Assembly: GCA_949063825.1 (NCBI GenBank)
Contig: CARSRA010000005.1
Coordinates: forward strand, 1-32,356
Reading direction: 5' to 3'
From: an uncultured Candidatus Saccharibacteria bacterium
GTDB taxonomy: Bacteria > Patescibacteriota > Saccharimonadia > Saccharimonadales > Saccharimonadaceae
Length of the DNA stretch: 32,356 nucleotides
Part shown: positions 22,733-28,931 of the stretch, in pieces
Layout: each line of letters begins with the position of its first letter
Position numbering within the stretch: position 1 is the first letter of the stretch
Notes under the pieces: generated by a model
What the model was told of the DNA's origin: nothing
The model's input: only the letters and a program-made list of their open reading frames with translations
Database searches by the model: none
Position numbers and translations under genes: made by a program

Positions 22733-23362
22733 TTAGTCAGCAGGATATTCAGACACGAACTGGTCGTATTGGTTGGCATACTTGCTCAAAGCAGCATCAA
22801 CATCGATGACATACTGTTGAACGGTCACGCTTTCCTCAGGGGTAATTTGGTGGGTGTGCTCACGGAGTAACCTTCCTCCTAAGGCTCGCATTGTCTTTGC
22901 CGAACCAATATTGTTCTTGTCACAGTCGAGGAGGACGACCTCAATGCCGTGGTTTTGACAAACCTTGAGTGCCAGATATAGATTCACCTTGTTGTAGCCT
23001 TTCCTGCGTTCGGACGGACGAATGCTGTAACCGATATGTCCACCATACTTCCACAGGTTGTCGTTCAGAGCAAGGCGGATGTTTACCATCCCCACCAGAC
23101 GTTCGACATCCTTCTGGAGTATATGAGACTCTCGTGGAAGTCGTTTCATCAGAAAGAAAGTTTCGCCAGGCACTAACTTATCATTTGGCTCAAGGTCACG
23201 CATTTCTTCCAAGTGTTTTAACCAACCATCGTAATCGTCTTTGTAACGCTCCAGACCACCCACGCCGTGGGTTTCCGAACCGTCAGCGTAAAACTCCTCC
23301 AGGTATTCTATCGCCTGCTTTTCGTGTTCCTTCTTAGGACGAACTAACCTTAATTTTTCCAT
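22733..23362 (-). CDS. GNAT-family N-acetyltransferase (element cargo)
   Basis: 209 aa from ATG 23362. The ORF extends upstream, but GGAGG sits just ahead of this ATG and a consensus promoter lies inside the extension. GNAT features: strand LVGMVNIRLALND, then GGHIGYSIRPSERRKGYN, the acetyl-CoA pyrophosphate loop, then IEVVLLDCDKNNIGSAKTMRALGG, as in the predicted acetyltransferases of the COG3981 type. Substrate unknown; small-molecule or protein N-acetylation is possible. It has its own promoter and terminator, so it is a separate cargo module on the element. Confidence 0.88.
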   Translation of the reverse strand: MEKLRLVRPKKEHEKQAIEYLEEFYADGSETHGVGGLERYKDDYDGWLKHLEEMRDLEPNDKLVPGETFFLMKRLPRESHILQKDVERLVGMVNIRLALNDNLWKYGGHIGYSIRPSERRKGYNKVNLYLALKVCQNHGIEVVLLDCDKNNIGSAKTMRALGGRLLREHTHQITPEESVTVQQYVIDVDAALSKYANQYDQFVSEYPAD

Positions 23363-23413
23363 TTTACTACCTCCGTTATGATCTTTTGAGACAAATTTAA
23401 GGTTCTGCTTGAC

Positions 23414-23442
23414 ATTGTAGCACACTTCACTACTTTTGTCAA
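23414..23442 (-). promoter_or_regulatory. Consensus promoter of the GNAT gene
   Basis: On the minus strand TTGACA (23437-23442), 17-bp spacer, TACAAT (23414-23419). The -35 box overlaps the 3' end of the HTH gene upstream. Confidence 0.75.
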
Positions 23443-23738
23443 TACGGCTCAAGGTTAAACGGCATATTCCCAGGTGACCGATAACCCACCGATGGTCGGT
23501 TTAGCCTTCTGGCATAACTTCGGTAGCCGCTGCGGACGAGTTGCTCGGCATATTTCCATTGAAGGTCGGTTGCTTCGACTACGGCTTTATGGAAGTCTGG
23601 GTATTTGTCGCACCAACGGTAGAAAGTGTCAGTAGAAATCAATGCTCCACGGCAAGCATCAGACACGGTAAATCCATCACGAATCAGAGTGAGGATTCGC
23701 TCGGTGACTTCTGGGGTGAACTTTGATTTTCTACTCAT
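23439..23738 (-). CDS. Phage-type helix-turn-helix protein, short paralog
   Basis: 99 aa. The N-terminal HTH segment FTPEVTERILTLIRDGFTVSDACRGALISTDTFYRWCDKYPDF resembles terminase small subunits and transposase/resolvase HTH domains; a helical segment with RSGYRSYARR follows. It aligns with the first half of the 178-aa protein at 23924 (SGFTVKMACAMAGV, YRWC versus SRWR, RSYARR versus RTYERK), so the two are paralogs. It starts leaderless: TGG-TATAGT, 6 nt, ATG. DNA binding is expected; the role (packaging, control of excision, or cargo regulation) is open. Confidence 0.7.
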   Translation of the reverse strand: MSRKSKFTPEVTERILTLIRDGFTVSDACRGALISTDTFYRWCDKYPDFHKAVVEATDLQWKYAEQLVRSGYRSYARRLNRPSVGYRSPGNMPFNLEPY

Positions 23739-23744
23739 AATTCC

Positions 23745-23753
23745 ACTATACCA
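23745..23753 (-). promoter_or_regulatory. Leaderless-type promoter of the short HTH gene
   Basis: The minus strand reads TGG-TATAGT, GGAATT, ATG 23738. Confidence 0.55.
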
Positions 23754-23923
23754 CGGCTTTATAGTCTCGTATTTTCGCCCTTATAATACTAGAAAATCGG
23801 TGGAGAAAGTTTGACGGTTCTGGAAGTCCAATTCTGTCAGATTTGCCGCAAATGAAGTTTTGGAATCACCAACATTTGATTTTACTACTCCCAGGCAGGT
23901 CAACAGAGGTAGAGGGCGTAATT

Positions 23924-24460
23924 CTACTTCACTTCATCATACCAACATTGCTCCTGAATTTTTCGATACCACCCGGGGAAACTACGCTTGAACACCTCGA
24001 TGTCGCAAATGTGCTGGACATTACGACTATTCTCACGCTTAAGGTATTCCACCCTGCCATTACTGGGGTTCACGCAAGGAAGATATGGTTTATCCTCAGC
24101 GATACTACCAAATCTTACAGGCAAGCCCTCATACATCACCATCTTGTCCTGCTGGTTTTGCCCTCTAGAGCCGTTTATTTGCCTTCTGAGGGCTTGTTCT
24201 TGGTTCCGTGGGTGTTTATCAGGTTTTCTCTCGTAAGTCCTGAATCCAGCCCTTTTGATAGCCTCCCTACTATACCAAGTTTGCTCCCCCGTGGCTTTTT
24301 TGAACGCAAAATCGAAGTCAGAGTGCTGCCTTCGCCAACGGCTGAGTGTCATATCGGTTACTCCAGCCATCGCACAAGCCATCTTCACGGTAAAACCACT
24401 TCGAATCGCATCAAGGAGTTTTCTGGTCGTGTCTGGTGTGTATTTGGTGGGTTTGCCCAT
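23924..24460 (-). CDS. Phage-type helix-turn-helix protein, long paralog
   Basis: 178 aa. HTH domain at about 7-60 (YTPDTTRKLLDAIRSGFTVKMACAMAGVTDMTLSRWRRQH in pieces) as in terminase small subunits. A basic segment with AGFRTYERKPDKHPRNQ follows, then a Gln/Arg-rich linker and a C-terminal part (GLPVRFGSIAEDKPYLPCVNPSNGRVEYL; two or three Cys) that I do not recognise. Its first 85 residues match the 99-aa protein. Leaderless start: TGG-TAAAAT, 6 nt, ATG. No terminase large subunit or other phage gene is visible here, so a DNA-packaging role is doubtful. Confidence 0.7.
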   Translation of the reverse strand: MGKPTKYTPDTTRKLLDAIRSGFTVKMACAMAGVTDMTLSRWRRQHSDFDFAFKKATGEQTWYSREAIKRAGFRTYERKPDKHPRNQEQALRRQINGSRGQNQQDKMVMYEGLPVRFGSIAEDKPYLPCVNPSNGRVEYLKRENSRNVQHICDIEVFKRSFPGWYRKIQEQCWYDEVK

Positions 24461-24466
24461 AGTTCT

Positions 24467-24475
24467 ATTTTACCA
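24467..24475 (-). promoter_or_regulatory. Leaderless-type promoter of the long HTH gene
   Basis: The minus strand reads TGG-TAAAAT, AGAACT, ATG 24460. Confidence 0.55.
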
Positions 24476-24607
24476 ATTAAAATGTCATCACATTTTTTGA
24501 CAGAGAAAACCCTTCACCTCCACATCGGAGTCACGCTATATTGGGCTAGGGGGGTGATTAGTTCTTGTTGAAAAATCTCAAAAAGAAAAATCACAGACAC
24601 AGATGTA

Positions 24608-24616
24608 TGGTATTAT
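24608..24616 (+). promoter_or_regulatory. Extended -10 box of a possible plus-strand transcript
   Basis: TGG-TATTAT with no clear -35. Shortly downstream, GGTAG/CTACC and GATTC/GAATC form a nested hairpin (about 24629-24658). With the terminator at 24996-25042 this would bound a transcript of roughly 420 nt without a credible plus-strand ORF. Confidence 0.35.
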
Positions 24617-24709
24617 AGAGATAGAAAGGTAGTGCATCGATTCAAAGTCGAATCTACCGCAACTTAAAAACTCCCGTCATCGTGACATTCAGCAGCATTT
24701 GCTTGAACC

Positions 24710-25000
24710 TCACGGAGATTGCTTCACGCTGCAGCGTTGGTCGGCATCGCTAGACTCCTCCTGTTCCTCATCACTAGATTTGGACTTGCTGGGTTTCCTG
24801 CATCGCCCTCCCCTTGCTTGGTGTTGAGAACCCTCCCTCCTGGTTCGCCCTTGCATCCGCTCCTGCTTGCCAACATACAGAGTGCCAGTTCCACGGGAGT
24901 AGGGGATGTGTTTCGTAAGTGTTGATTTCTCTAGTAGCGATTGCCAGCGTAATAACTCCTTATAGAGTGCGTTCCAATTCGATAAGGTTAGGTGCACCAC
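24710..25000 (-). CDS. Possible small basic/acidic protein, doubtful
   Basis: 96 aa from GTG 25000, no clear ribosome-binding site. The N-terminal third is protein-like (LSNWNALYKELLRWQSLLEK and IPYSRGTGTLYVGKQERM). The rest is low-complexity Arg/Gly/Gln then Ser/Glu/Asp. The minus strand is purine-rich here, as expected for mRNA. On the other hand the start lies inside a plus-strand terminator hairpin. It may be a degraded element gene. Confidence 0.3.
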   Translation of the reverse strand: MVHLTLSNWNALYKELLRWQSLLEKSTLTKHIPYSRGTGTLYVGKQERMQGRTRREGSQHQARGGRCRKPSKSKSSDEEQEESSDADQRCSVKQSP

Positions 25001-25042
25001 TATTGAACATAATGCTAAGTTGTGTTCAGTAGTGGTTTTTTT
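24996..25042 (+). terminator. Strong plus-strand terminator without an obvious gene
   Basis: A 14-bp stem ACCACTATTGAACA/TGTTCAGTAGTGGT (one wobble pair), followed by seven T in total. The only plus-strand start upstream is the weak promoter at 24608. Confidence 0.8.
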
Positions 25043-25101
25043 GATTATTCCATGGAAGTCTGTTTAGTGTCCTCACACATGTCTGCGGAGCACTATCTAC
25101 C

Positions 25102-25324
25102 CTACTTCGCGGTGCAGCGTAGGGGGCGACCGGTGCCACGAGCGTAGTTGTACTGCGGATTGACAACGCTGCTATAGAAGTACAGGAGGTAGGCAACCGA
25201 CGAGGAGTACGCAGTACGCGACCAGAAGTACCCGTACGTAGTCCCAACGCTCAACACGCCCGTAGAGTAATTATAGTAGCCAGTGTAGGCAAAGTTGAGA
25301 GGGGAGTGATTATCAAGAATAGAC
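25102..25324 (-). pseudogene. C-type-lectin-like (FISUMP-type) fragment, inverted relative to 18066
   Basis: The minus strand reads in one frame up to TAG 25102-25104: SPLNFAYTGYYNYSTG, then VGTTYGYFWSRTAYSSS, then ARGTGRPLRCTAK. This is the C-terminal end of the same domain as at 18344-18649, with conserved frame residues and differences at likely surface positions. There is no start codon, signal peptide or promoter; upstream (above 25324) a hairpin interrupts. It is a gene remnant or a donor cassette for a full-length gene elsewhere. Confidence 0.65.
25278..25302 (-). repeat. 25-bp repeat shared with 18449-18473
   Basis: Exact inverted copy of the block in the lectin-like fragment at 18449-18473. 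Confidence 0.85.
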
Positions 25325-25383
25325 CCCCGTTTCCGAGGGTCTAGGTTTTGAAGTCTGACATCATATCAACATAAAATGAAACT

Positions 25384-25449
25384 TTCGCGCGAAGAGCTAC
25401 TACATAATACTAGTATTGAGTAACAATACTATCTGCTGGTCCAGCAGAT
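25384..25449. repeat. Cluster of four palindromes after the 169-aa gene
   Basis: TTCGCGCGAA (25384-25393), AATACTAGTATT (25406-25417), AGTATTG-AGTAA-CAATACT (25412-25430) and ATCTGCTGG-T-CCAGCAGAT (25431-25449), all perfect. The second and third share AGTATT, so their pairings exclude each other. The last starts 2 nt after the TAG of the 169-aa gene and may be its terminator. The others are unexplained; an attachment or protein-binding site is possible. Confidence 0.6.
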
Positions 25450-25451
25450 TT

Positions 25452-25961
25452 CTACTCAGTTATTTTCTCTGGTGCCAAAAACAAAGCGTCGAACTCGCCT
25501 ATTTCCACCTGATCTCCTGCTGTCATACTCATCATTCTTTGAATCTCAAATTGACGAAAATCGCCAGTCGGATCATTGGATAAAAAATAAGGTTGCACCT
25601 GAGTGCTCATGGAACTCACATAGATACCGAGCACTGTCTGCGCACCAGAATCGCGCAGACTCATCACTGCATGGGAGCGCTGACACCGACTGCTGGATGA
25701 ATTCTCATCCAAGAATACTAATACGCTTCGCCCCTCGCCAAGCGGTTTCCTTGCATCCCTAATCGCGGAGCCACGTTTGCCGCCGTATCCAGTAGCTAAC
25801 TGTGGAATTTTCTCCACACATTTTTGATAGATGTCATCTTTTAAATCGCCGTCGGCACCGAATAATATGATACCGACCGGCTGAGGAAGTTGCTTAGTAA
25901 TATAAGCGAAGGCCTCCTCTGTTCTGCTTACCTGTCTTAATAACGTCCAGTTTTCTTCCAT
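25452..25961 (-). CDS. Degenerate P-loop-kinase-like protein, unknown function
   Basis: 169 aa. The order of elements is reminiscent of zeta-toxin/polynucleotide-kinase-type P-loop proteins: a first strand with Gly loop (VGIILFGADGDLKDD, but the Walker A lysine pattern GxxxxGK is absent), a central GEGRSVLVFLDENSSSSRCQRSHAV strand with a run of Ser/Arg, and a following strand TVLGIYV. The catalytic lysine is lost, so it may be inactive or not a kinase at all. Good promoter and AAGGGGG ribosome-binding site show it is expressed. It lies between the element and ftsH. Family assignment is weak. Confidence 0.5.
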   Translation of the reverse strand: MEENWTLLRQVSRTEEAFAYITKQLPQPVGIILFGADGDLKDDIYQKCVEKIPQLATGYGGKRGSAIRDARKPLGEGRSVLVFLDENSSSSRCQRSHAVMSLRDSGAQTVLGIYVSSMSTQVQPYFLSNDPTGDFRQFEIQRMMSMTAGDQVEIGEFDALFLAPEKITE

Positions 25962-26010
25962 TTTTTAACCCCCTTGCATAATAATATGAAAACTGCAGGT
26001 ACATTTTTCT

Positions 26011-26039
26011 ATTGTATCACAGTAAGATCAGTTTGTCAA
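26011..26039 (-). promoter_or_regulatory. Consensus promoter of the 169-aa gene
   Basis: On the minus strand TTGACA (26034-26039), 17-bp spacer, TACAAT (26011-26016), with TG before the -10. Confidence 0.75.
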
Positions 26040-26101
26040 TAACGTTGTCGTGTCATGAGATGGCTTTGATAATTCAACTCACGATTCAATAACCTCCAAA
26101 A

Positions 26102-28009
26102 CTAATGCAATTTCACAGCTGCAGGCAATCTAGTATCTTTAAGGATTGGCTCTAACTCTTTTTCTTCTAGAGTTTCATGCTCGAGTAAAGCTTCGGCTAG
26201 TTTTTTCAAGGTGGTTTTATTCTCGCTGAGGACTATTTCAGCGCGACGTGCCGCCTCATCGCTAAGATTCCTAATTTCTTGATCGATTAATTCAGCTGTC
26301 TTCTCGGAATAAGGCTTAGCCGTAGCAATAGTGTAATAACCAGTATCACCCTCAGGAAAGACGAGGTTGCGCGTATCTTTGCCCATACCCTCTTCCACTA
26401 CCATACTCTTACTGAGCTCGGCGACATTCTTAAGATCGCTCGAAGCGCCAGTCGTGACGGCCTCAGAACCAAAAGTGAGTTTCTCGGCAATTCGCCCGCC
26501 CATCGCTCGCGCTAGGATATCTTTTAGCTCATAAATGCTCTTGTAGCTACGATCTTCGGGTGGCAAGAACCAAGTCACACCACCAGTCCGGCCCCGTGGA
26601 ATAATTGTCACTTTATGTACTGGATCACTATCCGGCAATACATGACCGACGATCGCATGTCCAGCTTCATGATACGCAGTAACCTTACGCTCATGATCGT
26701 TCATGGCCTTGCTCTTACGCTCTGGACCAATTGCAACACGTTCAAAAGCTTCGGTGAGATCATTATTTGTAATTTCCTTATGACCTTCGCGTGCCGCCGT
26801 AATCGCAGCTTCATTTGCAATATTTGCAAGATCCGCACCAGAGCTCCCAGCCGTCTTTGCGGCTAAAGCATCGAGATTAATATCCTTCTGTTTGGGTTTA
26901 TTCTTGAAGTGAACCTCGAGAATCTCGAGACGATCTTTTCGCTCCGGCAAGGCTACATTAATATGGCGATCAAATCGTCCTGGTCGCAATAGCGCCTTAT
27001 CCAACATATCAACACGGTTAGTCGCAGCAATCACGATCACTCCAGAATCATTATCAAAACCGTCCATTTCTACCAAGATCTGGTTTAAGGTCTGCTCGTC
27101 TTCGCGCCCAGCGCCACCACGCGCGTCACGTTTGTGCGCTACAGCATCAATCTCGTCAATAAATATAATGCTCGGAGCATTCTTCTTTGCCTTAGCAAAC
27201 AGATCACGCACCCGGCTCGCACCAACACCGACAAACATCTCCGCAAACTCCGAACCGGAGATCGAGAAGAATGGTACACTCGCTTCCCCTGCTACTGCAC
27301 GCGCCATCAAAGTCTTACCAGTACCAGGCTCACCAGCCAGTAGGACGCCACGTGGGATCTTAGCCCCAAGTTTTTCGTATTTCTTTGGCTCTTTCAGGAA
27401 ATCAACAATTTCAGCAAGATCCTGTTTCGCGGCTTCGTTGCCTGCTACATCTTTGAATAAAACTTTTTTCTTGTCAGGACCATACAACTTAGCCTTAGCT
27501 TTACCAAACCCCATGGATTGACTGTTCATCGATTGTGCCTGACGCATCATTGAGCTAAAGAATAGAATAATAATCAGCACTGGCACGACGATAATTGCGA
27601 TATCCAAAGCGTAATCCCAAAAATTAGAAACTTCCTGATATTCAATAACTGGATATTTTGATTGACATTCGCTCTGTTTATCGCCATCTAAATCCGAACA
27701 ATGGTCTACCAGCCCCTGTTCATAAAGAGTGCCAGAGCCATCTTTACGCGAAACCTGAGTATAACGGTCTTCCCCCTTTAAGGTGACCTGTAAATTATTA
27801 CCCTGTACTGTAATCTTAGCGATATTACCATTTTCATCATTGGCTCGTGCGATTACATCCGACAGCGCGACTTCCTCAATAACACCATTAGGCGCCATAA
27901 TACTCGCGAGCAAGCCAAAGAAAATCAACATTAAAAAGATAAAACTTACCCAACGCAACATATTATTGCCTTTAGTTTGCTGCGGTTTCTTCTTTACGGC
28001 TTGTGGCAC
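26102..28009 (-). CDS. ftsH: ATP-dependent zinc metalloprotease FtsH
   Basis: 635 aa from GTG 28009, which has AGGAGG just upstream. Two membrane helices (about 18-40 and 133-153) bracket an extracytoplasmic domain. The AAA+ module has Walker A GEPGTGKT (226-233), Walker B IIFIDEIDAV, the pore motif MFVGVGASRVRDLF and second region of homology (TNRVDMLDKALLRPGRFDR). The zinc protease has HEAGH at 447-451. It degrades misfolded membrane proteins and some regulators. The extracytoplasmic domain contains an unusual cysteine-bracketed Asp-rich loop, CSDLDGDKQSEC (104-115). The Lys/Ala-poor C-terminus is short. Single gene with its own extended -10. Confidence 0.96.
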   Translation of the reverse strand: MPQAVKKKPQQTKGNNMLRWVSFIFLMLIFFGLLASIMAPNGVIEEVALSDVIARANDENGNIAKITVQGNNLQVTLKGEDRYTQVSRKDGSGTLYEQGLVDHCSDLDGDKQSECQSKYPVIEYQEVSNFWDYALDIAIIVVPVLIIILFFSSMMRQAQSMNSQSMGFGKAKAKLYGPDKKKVLFKDVAGNEAAKQDLAEIVDFLKEPKKYEKLGAKIPRGVLLAGEPGTGKTLMARAVAGEASVPFFSISGSEFAEMFVGVGASRVRDLFAKAKKNAPSIIFIDEIDAVAHKRDARGGAGREDEQTLNQILVEMDGFDNDSGVIVIAATNRVDMLDKALLRPGRFDRHINVALPERKDRLEILEVHFKNKPKQKDINLDALAAKTAGSSGADLANIANEAAITAAREGHKEITNNDLTEAFERVAIGPERKSKAMNDHERKVTAYHEAGHAIVGHVLPDSDPVHKVTIIPRGRTGGVTWFLPPEDRSYKSIYELKDILARAMGGRIAEKLTFGSEAVTTGASSDLKNVAELSKSMVVEEGMGKDTRNLVFPEGDTGYYTIATAKPYSEKTAELIDQEIRNLSDEAARRAEIVLSENKTTLKKLAEALLEHETLEEKELEPILKDTRLPAAVKLH

Positions 28010-28039
28010 GACACCTCCTCAATAACTACTACTTTAGAC

Positions 28040-28048
28040 ATTCTATCA
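28040..28048 (-). promoter_or_regulatory. Extended -10 promoter of ftsH
   Basis: The minus strand reads TGA-TAGAAT, about 31 nt before the GTG start, leaving room for the AGGAGG site. Confidence 0.55.
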
Positions 28049-28196
28049 TTAATCCAAAAAGAGGTCAAACGGGATCAGGAGTTAAACATAGTAGTTGTAG
28101 CTGCCTATATTCACTGCTTCTTATACAGGATAAAAATCCAAGGTTGACAACATGAACCGAAGCGTTACCTGCTACGTTCCTAAAAATCACAACATA

Positions 28197-28205
28197 TGAT
28201 ATAAT
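28197..28205 (+). promoter_or_regulatory. Leaderless-type promoter of the toxin-antitoxin pair
   Basis: TGA-TATAAT, GGCTTT, ATG 28212. Nothing else recognised in the 28050-28196 spacer; a TTGACA at 28144 is too far upstream to be its -35. Confidence 0.65.
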
Positions 28206-28211
28206 GGCTTT

Positions 28212-28310
28212 ATGAAAGCTGCAAAAATAAAAAAGAAAAAACCTACTGATTTCGTCGAACTTGTCGTGAAAGATTATGGCAATGCCATTAGAAAACTCTC
28301 TAAGAATTAA
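28212..28310 (+). CDS. 32-aa putative antitoxin overlapping the Doc toxin
   Basis: Reads MKAAKIKKKKPTDFVELVVK, then DYGNAIRKLSKN, stop at 28308-28310. A basic start is followed by one amphipathic helix ending YGNAIRKLSKN, which resembles the short C-terminal toxin-neutralising helix of Phd/YhfG-type Fic antitoxins (YGxxxRxL pattern). It overlaps the toxin ORF by 35 nt in another frame, has a leaderless promoter, and is the first gene of the unit. The usual Phd DNA-binding domain is absent. Antitoxin function is inferred from position, size and motif. Confidence 0.6.
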   Translation: MKAAKIKKKKPTDFVELVVKDYGNAIRKLSKN

Positions 28311-28752
28311 TACTCAGGAACAGATTAAGGAAATTCCAATTGATTTTGCAGTTGAATCAATTCGGATCATCAATAAGATACCTAAATTGAATGCTGAGCC
28401 TATGTACGACCTTACAGATGAAAATATTTCCAAGCTAGAGATACTTATCGACGCCCCATTCATGTCTTTTAATGGCATTGAAAAATATCCCTCTCTCGAA
28501 GAAAAGGCAGCGGCAATTTTTTGTCTAACTATTCGTGGACATAAATTCGGCAATGGTAACAAACGCACGGCAGTGATGTTGCTTCTAATCCTCCTCTACG
28601 TTAACGAAAAGTGGATAGTGCTTCCATGGACTGATCTTTATGACCTAGCAATGGAAATCGCAAGAACCACTAATGCAAAAATCGATAAACAGATTGAAAA
28701 AGTTTCAAAAATCTTAGGACCGGTAATCATCCCGCCAATAAACGCAAAATGA
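28276..28752 (+). CDS. Doc-type Fic-domain toxin (death on curing)
   Basis: 158 aa from ATG 28276 (ATG 28282 is also possible). The catalytic Fic/Doc motif HKFGNGNKRTA lies at 89-99, matching HxFxxGNKRTA with the catalytic His89 and the anion-binding GNKR. The surrounding helices and the absence of other domains match Doc, which phosphorylates EF-Tu; Fic relatives AMPylate. LTIRGHKFGNGNKRTAVMLLLILLYVNEKW continues as expected. It has no classical SD and is probably translated by coupling to the overlapping antitoxin ORF. A hairpin terminator overlaps the stop codon. Confidence 0.87.
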   Translation: MAMPLENSLRINTQEQIKEIPIDFAVESIRIINKIPKLNAEPMYDLTDENISKLEILIDAPFMSFNGIEKYPSLEEKAAAIFCLTIRGHKFGNGNKRTAVMLLLILLYVNEKWIVLPWTDLYDLAMEIARTTNAKIDKQIEKVSKILGPVIIPPINAK

Positions 28753-28793
28753 GCCCTTCCGATTCTTAAGGCTAGAACTCGAAGGGCTCATTT
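28750..28793 (+). terminator. Hairpin overlapping the Doc stop codon
   Basis: A 10-bp stem TGAGCCCTTC/GAAGGGCTCA with a 21-nt loop, followed by TTTCAG. Probably ends the toxin transcript and, from the other side, shields it from the convergent tRNA-Pro. Confidence 0.65.
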
Positions 28794-28821
28794 CAGTCAA
28801 AGGATTCTATAATTTCTATTT

Positions 28822-28897
28822 TGGTCAGGGTGATCGGATTTGAACCGACGACCTCGCAGTCCCGAACCGCGCGCGCTACCAGCTGCGCCACACCCTG
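28822..28897 (-). tRNA. tRNA-Pro(CGG), CCA encoded
   Basis: Minus strand: acceptor CAGGGTG/CACCCTG, D-stem GCGC, anticodon arm CGCGG-TTCGGGA-CTGCG (anticodon CGG, one G-U pair), T-arm GTCGG-TTCAAAT-CCGAT (last pair G-T), discriminator A, CCA at 28822-28824. TGT-TATAAT at 28906-28914 is its extended -10 promoter. Confidence 0.94.
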
Positions 28898-28905
28898 CTG
28901 TCAAC

Positions 28906-28914
28906 ATTATAACA
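28906..28914 (-). promoter_or_regulatory. Extended -10 promoter of tRNA-Pro(CGG)
   Basis: The minus strand reads TGT-TATAAT, 8 nt before the tRNA. Confidence 0.7.
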
Positions 28915-28931
28915 CATTCTAAGGAGTACAC

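Larger units (their letters stand above)
20528..25000. mobile_element. Integrative element at tRNA-Leu (right end not defined)
   Basis: The left end is set by the tRNA-Leu gene and the integrase reading into it. The cargo between is foreign in style: integrase, 79-aa partner, GNAT acetyltransferase and two paralogous phage-type HTH proteins, all on the minus strand, with leaders and promoters unlike the core genes. No direct repeat of the tRNA 3' end was found downstream. Serine integrases need only a very short core, so the right border could lie anywhere from about 24480 to 25450; the value given is a guess. Confidence 0.55.

Noticed and set aside
23843..24571. 242-aa plus-strand ORF
   Set aside because: Shadow of the HTH gene on the minus strand, low-complexity and without a ribosome-binding site or promoter.
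24629..24660. tRNA-like hairpin with TTCAAAG
   Set aside because: No acceptor, D or anticodon arm around it, and the T-stem pattern does not fit.
24700..24725. AGGTTCAAG match to the tRNA-Leu T-arm as the right attachment site
   Set aside because: Only 9 bp and in inverted, not direct, orientation. The sequence is common in T-arms.
24719..24925. 68-aa plus-strand ORF starting with TTG
   Set aside because: Pyrimidine-rich sense strand, Pro/Leu-rich low-complexity product, no ribosome-binding site.
28144..28149. TTGACA as -35 of the toxin-antitoxin promoter
   Set aside because: 50 bp from the -10 box, too far for sigma-70 spacing.
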